Positions 7,900 through 15,459 of a DNA stretch of 35,608 nucleotides are shown here, one piece after another. The position numbers and the translations under genes are program-made. Below the pieces are notes generated by a model that had not been told where the DNA came from, ran no database searches, and saw nothing but the letters and a program-made list of their open reading frames with translations. Location of the stretch: the NCBI GenBank assembly GCA_905236065.1, contig CAJONZ010000113.1, positions 1-35,608 of the forward strand, given 5' to 3'. Position 1 is the first letter of the stretch. Every line of letters begins with the position of its first letter. Source of the stretch: an uncultured Bacteroidaceae bacterium (GTDB lineage Bacteria; Bacteroidota; Bacteroidia; Bacteroidales; Bacteroidaceae).

Positions 7900-10722
7900 A
7901 TGGATAACTGCATACGAATCAAAGGGGCACGGGTGAACAACCTAAAGAATGTCAGCGTGGATATTCCCCGCGACAAACTGATTGTGGTGACGGGCGTCAG
8001 CGGCAGCGGAAAGTCGTCGCTGGCCTTCGACACGCTCTATGCCGAGGGGCAGCGCAGATATGTCGAAAGCCTCTCCACCTATGCCCGGCAGTTCATGGGC
8101 CGCATGGCCAAGCCGGAATGCGACTTCATCGAAGGCATTCCACCCGCCATTGCCATTGAGCAGAAAGTGAGTTCGCGGAACCCACGAAGCACGGTGGGCA
8201 CCTCCACAGAGATTTACGACTACCTGCGGATGCTCTATGCCCGCATCGGAAAGACCATTTCCCCCATCAGCGGGAAAGAGGTGAAGAAGCACACGACGGA
8301 GGACATGGTGCAATGTATGCTCAGTCATGCACCGGGCACAAGGTTCATGGTGCTCTGTCCGCTGATTGCCCATGGCGAAAGAAGCCGGAAGGAGCAGTTG
8401 GAAATGGACATGAAGCAGGGCTTTGTCCGCATATTAGTGAACGACGAAATGACGGGTATCGAAGAGTACCTGCCTCAATACCAAGAGGAAGACAAGATTC
8501 TCATCGTGATTGACCGTCTGGTGGTGAACGAGGAGAAATCCACCATCTCCCGACTGGTCAACTCGGCAGAAACCGCCCTGTATGAGGGCGAGGGCGTCTG
8601 CATTCTCTGCTTCATGACGGAAAACGGCCTTGCCAAGGAGGGCGACCCAGACCGAGTGAGCTTCTCCCTGAAATTCGAGGCCGACGGCATCACCTTCGAG
8701 GAGCCTACCGACCAGATGTTTTCGTTCAACTCTCCCGTGGGTGCCTGCCCGGAGTGTGAGGGCTTCGGAAAAATCATCGGCATCGACGAAAGCCTCGTCA
8801 TTCCGAACACGGAACTGAGCGTCTATGGGGGAGCCGTGGTTTGCTGGCGTGGCGAGAAGATGGGCGAATGGAAGAAGGAGTTCTGCCGCAGTGCCGAGAA
8901 ATATGGATTCCCCATTTTCACCCCCTACTACCAACTGACACAGGAGCAGAAAGACATCCTGTGGCACGGCGTGCCGGAGGTCAACGAATGGGGCAACGTC
9001 TCCATCTGCATCGACGAGTTTTTCCGCATGTTGCGGGAAAATCAATACAAAATCCAGTACCGCGTGATGCTGGCCCGCTACCGGGGCAAGACGACTTGTC
9101 CCGTCTGCCACGGACACAGGTTGAAGAAAGAGGCAGAATACGTAAAAATCGGGGGGAAGTCCATCTCTGAACTGTGCGACATGAGCATCGCAACGCTCCA
9201 TGAGTTTTTCCGCACTCTGAAGGTGTCGAAACACGATGCGGAAGTTGCCAAGCGGCTGTTGGTGGAAATCCGCTCACGCTTGCAGTTCCTGGTGGATGTG
9301 GGACTGAGCTACCTTACCCTGTCGCGCCTCTCCAACACACTTTCGGGCGGCGAAAGCCAGCGAATCAACTTGGCCACAAGCCTTGGTTCCAGCCTGGTCG
9401 GCAGTCTCTACATCCTCGACGAACCAAGCATCGGATTACATTCAAGGGACACTCAAAGACTGATACACGTACTGCGTGAATTACAAAAACTTGGAAACAC
9501 CGTTGTCATCGTAGAACACGACGAGGAAATCATGCGAGCCGCCGACTACATTATTGATATAGGAAAAGACGCAGGCCGCCTCGGCGGCAACATCATCTAC
9601 GAGGGAAAACCACAGGGGAAACCCACAAAGGACATGAAGCCGGGAGTCAGCCATACACTTGACTACCTGATGGGCTGGGAAAACATTGACGTGCCCGCCT
9701 CGCGCCGCCCTTGGAATAACTACATTCTGGTGAAATGTGCCAGGGAGAACAACCTGAAGGGCATTGACGTGAAAATACCGCTGAACATCATGACGTGTGT
9801 GACTGGCGTAAGCGGCAGCGGCAAATCGACCTTGGTGCGCGACATCCTGTACAGAGCCATCAAGCGCAACTTAGATGAAAACTGCGACAAACCCGGACAA
9901 CACGCTGGTATATCAGGAGATATTGACATGATTCGCAAGATAGAGTTTGTAGATCAGAACCCCATTGGCACCTCTTCTAGAAGCAATCCCGTAACCTATC
10001 TTGGCGCCTACGATGAAATCCGAAAACTGATGTCGGAGCAACAGTTAGCCAAGCAGATGGGCTACACGCCGGCCTTCTTCTCCTTCAATGCCGAGGGCGG
10101 CAGGTGTGAGGAATGCAAGGGCGAAGGCACCGTCACCGTTGAGATGCAATTCATGAACGACCTCGTCCTGGAATGCGAATCCTGCCATGGCCGCCGGTTC
10201 AAGCAGGAAGTCCTCGACGTGCTGTTCCATGAGCAGTCCATCTATGACATCCTGAACATGACCATCAACCAAGCCGTCGAGTTCTTCACACAGCATGGGG
10301 AGAAAAAGATTGTGCAGCGGATGAAGCCCCTGCAGGACGTCGGACTGGGTTACATCAAACTGGGACAAACCTCCAGCACCCTTTCCGGCGGCGAGAACCA
10401 GCGCATCAAACTGGCCTACTACCTCAGTCAAGAAAAATCTGTCCCCACCATGTTCATCTTTGATGAGCCTACTACGGGACTCCATTTCCACGACATCAAG
10501 AAACTGCTCGCCGCCTTCAACGCCCTGATTGAGCGAGGGCACACCATTGTCATCATCGAGCACAACCTTGATGTCATCAAGTGTGCCGACCACGTCATCG
10601 ACCTCGGTCCCGAGGGCGGGGATGCCGGCGGAAACATCGTCGCTGAAGGTACGCCCGAAGAGGTGGCCGCCTGCACTTCCAGCTATACGGGGCAGTATCT
10701 GCGTGAAAAAATCAAGGTATAA
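7900..10722 (+). CDS. uvrA: Excinuclease ABC subunit A (UvrA)
   Basis: UvrA is the damage-recognition ATPase of nucleotide excision repair, working as a dimer with UvrB. The protein has 940 residues with two ABC modules: Walker [10 protein letters not shown] (from residue 32) with signature LSGGESQR (from 481), and GVSGSGKST (from 636) with LSGGENQR (from 828). Zinc-type pairs CPVCHG, CEECKG and CESCHG are present. The first cysteine pair of E. coli zinc finger 1 is replaced by [11 protein letters not shown], while the second pair (ACPEC) is kept; as I recall this is common in Bacteroidota UvrA. The open frame extends upstream to 7810 inside the HD gene, but the ATG at 7900, two bases after the HD stop, matches the normal UvrA N-terminus. 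A strong terminator follows. Confidence 0.95.
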   Translation: MDNCIRIKGARVNNLKNVSVDIPRDKLIVVTGVSGSGKSSLAFDTLYAEGQRRYVESLSTYARQFMGRMAKPECDFIEGIPPAIAIEQKVSSRNPRSTVGTSTEIYDYLRMLYARIGKTISPISGKEVKKHTTEDMVQCMLSHAPGTRFMVLCPLIAHGERSRKEQLEMDMKQGFVRILVNDEMTGIEEYLPQYQEEDKILIVIDRLVVNEEKSTISRLVNSAETALYEGEGVCILCFMTENGLAKEGDPDRVSFSLKFEADGITFEEPTDQMFSFNSPVGACPECEGFGKIIGIDESLVIPNTELSVYGGAVVCWRGEKMGEWKKEFCRSAEKYGFPIFTPYYQLTQEQKDILWHGVPEVNEWGNVSICIDEFFRMLRENQYKIQYRVMLARYRGKTTCPVCHGHRLKKEAEYVKIGGKSISELCDMSIATLHEFFRTLKVSKHDAEVAKRLLVEIRSRLQFLVDVGLSYLTLSRLSNTLSGGESQRINLATSLGSSLVGSLYILDEPSIGLHSRDTQRLIHVLRELQKLGNTVVIVEHDEEIMRAADYIIDIGKDAGRLGGNIIYEGKPQGKPTKDMKPGVSHTLDYLMGWENIDVPASRRPWNNYILVKCARENNLKGIDVKIPLNIMTCVTGVSGSGKSTLVRDILYRAIKRNLDENCDKPGQHAGISGDIDMIRKIEFVDQNPIGTSSRSNPVTYLGAYDEIRKLMSEQQLAKQMGYTPAFFSFNAEGGRCEECKGEGTVTVEMQFMNDLVLECESCHGRRFKQEVLDVLFHEQSIYDILNMTINQAVEFFTQHGEKKIVQRMKPLQDVGLGYIKLGQTSSTLSGGENQRIKLAYYLSQEKSVPTMFIFDEPTTGLHFHDIKKLLAAFNALIERGHTIVIIEHNLDVIKCADHVIDLGPEGGDAGGNIVAEGTPEEVAACTSSYTGQYLREKIKV

Positions 10723-10748
10723 ACGGCCATAAATTACAGACTTATCAG

Positions 10749-10789
10749 AAAAAATATCGGAAACGCTTGAAGATTCCGATATTTTTTTT
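10749..10789 (+). terminator. Intrinsic terminator of the pyrF-HD-uvrA operon
   Basis: A 14-bp stem (10749-10762 with 10774-10787, arm AAAAAATATCGGAA) with an 11-base loop is followed by further T residues up to 10789. It begins 27 bases after the uvrA stop. Confidence 0.88.
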
Positions 10790-10798
10790 GTATTTTTG
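10767..10798 (+). promoter_or_regulatory. Promoter of the M64 peptidase-GH128 pair
   Basis: TATTTTTG at 10791-10798 is a full match to TAnnTTTG. TTGA at 10767-10770, 20 bases upstream, is a near -33 element and lies in the loop of the uvrA terminator. The M64 gene ATG is 20 bases after the -7 element, so the leader is short. Confidence 0.65.
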
Positions 10799-10818
10799 CC
10801 CCCAAAACCATCTAATCA

Positions 10819-12267
10819 ATGAGAAATACCATCAGAACATCGTTTGTAAGCATCCTCCTTTGCTTCCTCATTCCTGCACCCTGTGCAGCCCAAGAGTTTG
10901 ACCGCTACTTTGAGGACAACACCCTCCGCATTGACTACATCTTTGCTGGAGATGCCAACAAGCAGGAGATTTTCCTTGAACAATTATACAAGCAGAAGAA
11001 ATGGGCGGGCCGGAAAGACCGATTGGCCGAAAAATACCTGAACGGCAACGGACAACTCAGCGTGCGCGACCATGCCACCCAGCAGCCCATCTACGTTTGG
11101 ACGTTCTCCACGCTCTTCCAGGAATGGCTTCAGTATGACGAGGCGAGAAAAGTCCAGAAAGCCTTCCAATGTGCCTACAACATTCCCTTCCCCAAGCAAC
11201 CCGTCGATATCACTGTCACACTGACCGACAACCACCAGAAGGTCGTGGCCGAAATGACCCACACCGTTGACCCAACCGACATCCTCATCCGCCCCATCGG
11301 CGACAATGGCATCCCCTTCCACTACATCCATAAGGGAAAATGTGCCGGCAACCCAAGCGCCGCCCCCAAAAAGGAGGAAGCCCGCAGCGGAAACGGACGC
11401 AACTTCGAGGCGACCGACTATGACCCGTTTGCCGGAGTGGATATCACCGGTAACGTCGATCTCGCCATCCTGGCCGAAGGATATACCGAGGCACAGATGG
11501 GCAAATTCTACGCCGACTGCCAGCGAGCCGTTGACGCCCTCTTTGCCTGGGAACCTTTTTCCAGCCTGAAAGATCGCTTCAACGTCGTGGCCGTGGCCGC
11601 ACCTTCCCTCGACGCCGGGCCCAGCGTTCCCCATCGGGGGGTATGGAAACGCGGCATCTCCAACTGCCACTACGACACCTTCTACAGCAACCGCTACCTC
11701 ATGTCACAGAACATGCACCGCATCTATGATGCCCTCTCAGGCGTTCCCTTCGAGCACATCATGGTCTTAGTGAACAGCGACACCTACGGCGGTGGCGGCA
11801 TCTATAACCAAGTCACATTCTCCACCAGCGACCACCCGACGTTCAAGGAGGTCTTCGTCCATGAATTCGGACATTCCTATGGCGGCCTGGCCGACGAATA
11901 TGCCTACGACGACATGGACAGCGAGTGGTATCCCGCCGACACCGAGCCTTGGGAGCCCAACATCACCACCCTGCACGACTTTGCCAGCAAATGGCAAGAC
12001 CTCATGCCGAAGAAGCAGCCCATCCCTACCCCGCTCGACCCCAAGGTGCCCAACTTCAAGTCCATTGCAAAAGACGATGTGAAAGCAATGGAGCGACTGA
12101 ATGCCTGCACCCAGGTCGTCGGCGTATTTGAAGGCGCAGGCTACCAAAGCAAAGGCTGCTATCGCCCTGCCCAGGAGTGCCGCATGAAGATCAACGAAGT
12201 CCGCGACTTCTGTCCCGTCTGTGCCCGCGCCATCCGCCGCATTACAGACTTCTATACAGCAAAATAA
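10819..12267 (+). CDS. Secreted M64-family zinc metallopeptidase (IgA peptidase type)
   Basis: This 482-residue protein begins with a cleavable signal peptide (residues 1-24, ending PCAAQ), then an N-terminal beta domain of the Peptidase_M64_N type (from FDRYFEDNTLRIDYIFAG to about residue 150) and the catalytic domain. The zinc site is HEFGHSYGGLADEY with His348, Glu349 and His352 and a downstream acidic ligand. M64 was named for an IgA1/IgA2-cleaving protease of Clostridium ramosum; most Bacteroidota members have unknown targets, so IgA cleavage should not be assumed. The protein probably acts in the periplasm or outside the cell. The GH128-type gene begins 27 bases after its stop, so the two are likely co-transcribed. 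Confidence 0.9.
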   Translation: MRNTIRTSFVSILLCFLIPAPCAAQEFDRYFEDNTLRIDYIFAGDANKQEIFLEQLYKQKKWAGRKDRLAEKYLNGNGQLSVRDHATQQPIYVWTFSTLFQEWLQYDEARKVQKAFQCAYNIPFPKQPVDITVTLTDNHQKVVAEMTHTVDPTDILIRPIGDNGIPFHYIHKGKCAGNPSAAPKKEEARSGNGRNFEATDYDPFAGVDITGNVDLAILAEGYTEAQMGKFYADCQRAVDALFAWEPFSSLKDRFNVVAVAAPSLDAGPSVPHRGVWKRGISNCHYDTFYSNRYLMSQNMHRIYDALSGVPFEHIMVLVNSDTYGGGGIYNQVTFSTSDHPTFKEVFVHEFGHSYGGLADEYAYDDMDSEWYPADTEPWEPNITTLHDFASKWQDLMPKKQPIPTPLDPKVPNFKSIAKDDVKAMERLNACTQVVGVFEGAGYQSKGCYRPAQECRMKINEVRDFCPVCARAIRRITDFYTAK

Positions 12268-12294
12268 ATGTAAAACCATAAAAACTCCACGAAT

Positions 12295-15162
12295 ATGACA
12301 TTAAGGAAACTAACCCTTGCACTTCTCATGGCAGCCACGCTGTCCGCAAGTGCCGCCAACGACACAAAGACTGTCACACAGTGTACCAATGGCGTAAACC
12401 TCACCACGGCAACCGACTACATCATTACTGGCACCACCCCCTTCTCCACGACTGGCTATGTTGACATCCAGAACGAAGACGCCGTCGTCATCTTCCTCTA
12501 CCTGAAACCCTCGGTGGCCAAAAGCTACCTCGCCAACATCAAAATCAATGGCGAAGCAGCCGTCAACGGCACCAACTGCTGGCTTGAAATCTACAAGAAC
12601 GGAGCCATCGTCTATCCACACACTGAACTGACCTTCAAACCCCTCACCGTCTATACCGAGGCCAACTTCGGCGGCGAGGCCAACAACAATTTCACCCCCT
12701 ACAACAAGTACACCAGTGGCAGCTGGACAAACAACTTCAAGAGCTTCAAGCTGAAGCGAGGCTACATGGCCACCATTGGTACCAATGCCAACGGACAGGG
12801 CTGGAGCAAATGCTTCATCGCCCAGGACCACGACCTCGAAATTGACTTCACCACCGTCAATTACGGCAAGTACATTGCCAACCGTGAAGGCTTTATCCGC
12901 GTATTCCCCTGGCGCAACGTCACCAAAAAGGGAACTGCAGGCTCACCCGGTCTCCAGGGCGACCTGAACATCACCTGGAAATACGGATGGGACGGCGGTG
13001 GATGGCACGACGAGGAAGTGGAATACATTCCCCAGCACCACCACGAAGGCTGGCCCTCCTGGAGCGGCATCAACGGTCTCAACAGCGTCAACACCGTCCT
13101 GGGTAACAACGAGCCCGACAACTCCGGCGATGCCCGCGAGCAATACATCAAGGTCGATGAAATCGAATCCCGTATGTTCGGCCCCAACGGTACCTGGCAG
13201 AATGAAGCCTACAGCGGCGGTCTGCGCGTCGGCTCACCCGCCATGTCGGGCGACTGCCGTGGCAGCTGGCTCTCCACCTTCATCAGCCTTTGTGAGAAGT
13301 ACAACTGCCGCATCGACTTCATCGCCGACCACTGCTACTGGCTCAGCAACGGTGGCAGCTTCTACTGGCAGATGAGCGAAACCTACAACAAATACAAGCG
13401 CCCCATCTGGATTACGGAGTGGAACTACGGTGCGAACTGGACCTCATGGCCCGGCAGCGACACCAGCGGCTCCGATGCCAACCAGACCATCGAGCTCAAT
13501 GCCATCAAGGACATTGTCGGAAACCTTGAAAGCCATCCGAACGTCGAGCGCTACGCCTTCTACAACTGGGTGCAGGACTGCCGCACCATCGTGCTCAACG
13601 GCAAGCTCACCAAAGCCGGCGAATGGTACGGAAACCTGAAATCTGCCCCTTCCTACGAAGACGCCAACGAATACACCATGGGATGGAACTACTGGGCACC
13701 CTCAGACCTCGAACTTACCTTCTCCAAGAACACCAAGCGTGTCGTCCTCAACTGGACGCACCTCAACGGCAAGCAGACCGACTCCGTCTGCGTACAACGT
13801 AAAATCGTCGATGGTAGCAACGTTTGGGAAAACATCAAGAACCTCGGCATGGTACAGGCCAGCAGCCCCACCTACAACTACGACGACCTCTCCGAGGAAT
13901 CCGGCGTAGTGTATTACCGCATTGCCAACTACGACTCTGACAGCAAAGTGCGCTACAGCAACGAAGCCTCCGTCACACTCGGTTCCGCACAAGGTAACGA
14001 CACCTTCCAATACGGAAAGCTGACCATCACCAACCTCGACGTCGTCACCACCGACTTTTCTGAAACCTTCAGCGAAATCCCCGGCGTCTTCATGGGCATC
14101 TGCACCAACAAGAACACCACCCTCTATCCAGGCAACCTGCTCACCAGCACTACGAAAGCAAAATTCGGCTACCAAATCCTGCCGTGGAAAAATCAGAAGT
14201 CTTCAGCCACGACCCTCTCCAAAAACGAGGAAATCGCCTTCATGGCCATGAAGACAGGCAACTACAAATTCGGCGACCTCGACTGTGAAGTCGTTGCCGG
14301 CACTGAGGTAAAGGCAAACATGGTCGATACCACCGAAGTCGTCTTCAAGCAACCATTCCCGGAAGGTGTCACCCCCATCGTCCTCGTCGAATTGCTCAAC
14401 ACCACGCTCAAGACCCTCCCCATCACCATCAATATCTGGGGTGTCACCAACACCGGTTTCAAGATGATACTCCAATATGAGGAGGCAGAGAACACCAAGA
14501 GCCGCGTGGCCCAAAAAGTAGCCTACATGGCCATCACACCCGGCAAGGGCGACGTCATCAACGAAATCAGCAAACACGACCTGATTGCCAGCGACACGCT
14601 CAAGGTTGATACTTTCCACATCGACAACCGCACAGACTCCCTCGTCTATACCCTCCGCAACACCTACGAAAACACGATGGCCAACACAACCATCGTTGCG
14701 GGAACGGGCGAGAACAACATGTACGCCGCCACGGGACGCCTCTGCACCTACACCGCCAACGGCGACACACTCTACTTCAACTCACCAAAACTTTTCGGAA
14801 AGTGCCAGACCTTCAACTACCCCGCCGCAGCCATCCTGCGTAAAGTCAGTGACGTCATCGAAAGCGACAAGAATTCTCCACACTACAAACAGATTTCCGG
14901 CTCGCGCATCAAGCGTCAGGTCGATGGCACCAGCACCACGACCGTGGGTAACACCGCCGCCAACTCCGACCGCCTCGGCTACGTCATTGTTGACAACGGC
15001 ATCACCACCCAGCAGGAAGAACTTCAGGAAACCACCTACCAGCTCGTGACGAAAGGCGCCACCATCGAGGACATCACTACCCTCATCAACGGCTACCTCA
15101 ACGGCACCCAGACCGTCACCCTCAGTGAAATCACCACACTCATCGAGGAGTTCCTGAAATAA
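12295..15162 (+). CDS. Secreted multidomain GH128-type glycoside hydrolase
   Basis: The 955-residue protein has a signal peptide (about residues 1-20), an N-terminal beta-rich region (20-190) and a catalytic domain resembling GH128 (Glyco_hydro_cc). The expected acid/base Glu273 lies in GNNEPDN and the nucleophile Glu375 in IWITEWNYG. GH128 enzymes cleave beta-1,3-glucan, so that is the likely substrate class. A fibronectin-III-like segment follows (about 465-565), then a beta-rich region whose part 682-755 (from VVFKQPFPEGVTPIVLVEL) resembles an H-type lectin repeat; this last match is tentative. The C-terminus (917-955) has two similar short helices (TIEDITTLINGYLNG and TLSEITTLIEEFLK), dockerin-like but without calcium-loop aspartates. 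It probably forms an operon with the M64 gene and ends at a strong terminator. Confidence 0.82.
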   Translation: MTLRKLTLALLMAATLSASAANDTKTVTQCTNGVNLTTATDYIITGTTPFSTTGYVDIQNEDAVVIFLYLKPSVAKSYLANIKINGEAAVNGTNCWLEIYKNGAIVYPHTELTFKPLTVYTEANFGGEANNNFTPYNKYTSGSWTNNFKSFKLKRGYMATIGTNANGQGWSKCFIAQDHDLEIDFTTVNYGKYIANREGFIRVFPWRNVTKKGTAGSPGLQGDLNITWKYGWDGGGWHDEEVEYIPQHHHEGWPSWSGINGLNSVNTVLGNNEPDNSGDAREQYIKVDEIESRMFGPNGTWQNEAYSGGLRVGSPAMSGDCRGSWLSTFISLCEKYNCRIDFIADHCYWLSNGGSFYWQMSETYNKYKRPIWITEWNYGANWTSWPGSDTSGSDANQTIELNAIKDIVGNLESHPNVERYAFYNWVQDCRTIVLNGKLTKAGEWYGNLKSAPSYEDANEYTMGWNYWAPSDLELTFSKNTKRVVLNWTHLNGKQTDSVCVQRKIVDGSNVWENIKNLGMVQASSPTYNYDDLSEESGVVYYRIANYDSDSKVRYSNEASVTLGSAQGNDTFQYGKLTITNLDVVTTDFSETFSEIPGVFMGICTNKNTTLYPGNLLTSTTKAKFGYQILPWKNQKSSATTLSKNEEIAFMAMKTGNYKFGDLDCEVVAGTEVKANMVDTTEVVFKQPFPEGVTPIVLVELLNTTLKTLPITINIWGVTNTGFKMILQYEEAENTKSRVAQKVAYMAITPGKGDVINEISKHDLIASDTLKVDTFHIDNRTDSLVYTLRNTYENTMANTTIVAGTGENNMYAATGRLCTYTANGDTLYFNSPKLFGKCQTFNYPAAAILRKVSDVIESDKNSPHYKQISGSRIKRQVDGTSTTTVGNTAANSDRLGYVIVDNGITTQQEELQETTYQLVTKGATIEDITTLINGYLNGTQTVTLSEITTLIEEFLK

Positions 15163-15192
15163 CATCCCTGAGAGGTATAAAAGAATAAGACG

Positions 15193-15229
15193 CAAAACGG
15201 ACATGGCTTTGAGAACCATGTCCGTTTTG
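15193..15229 (+). terminator. Intrinsic terminator after the GH128-type gene
   Basis: A perfect 14-bp stem (15193-15206 with 15216-15229, arm CAAAACGGACATGG) has a nine-base loop and is followed by TATTATTA. It isolates the M64-GH128 pair from the FAS1-Sus operon downstream. Confidence 0.85.
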
Positions 15230-15336
15230 TATTATTATGGACATTCAAAAGTGCGGTGGTGATACATTTTCTTTTCTTTCCCGCAACTTTAACTTTTATT
15301 AAGGTTTCGACTTCATTTCTTTTCGTGTAAAAGCCT

Positions 15337-15344
15337 TAAATTTG
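15337..15344 (+). promoter_or_regulatory. Probable promoter (-7 element) of the FAS1-Sus operon
   Basis: TAAATTTG matches TAnnTTTG. The -33 side is degenerate: only TTTC-type sequence is seen around 15316-15324. The element is 115 bases before the first ATG, leaving a leader of about 110 bases in which I see no riboswitch or strong hairpin. A weak -33 box may mean that an activator is needed. Confidence 0.55.
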
Positions 15345-15459
15345 CCCGACAAAATGTTAAAACATTTACTATATACCCTACCCTATGTGGAATAACGTGA
15401 AAACACGCTAAAAGTGAAGTTGCAAAAGCACTAACAATCAATAAATATTTTAACAATCT

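Noticed and set aside
9473-9484. GTACTGCGTGAA inside uvrA, matching the core of the 22-base repeat
   Set aside because: It encodes conserved residues (VLREL) of UvrA, and there is no 22-base periodicity or inverted arm around it; a chance match.
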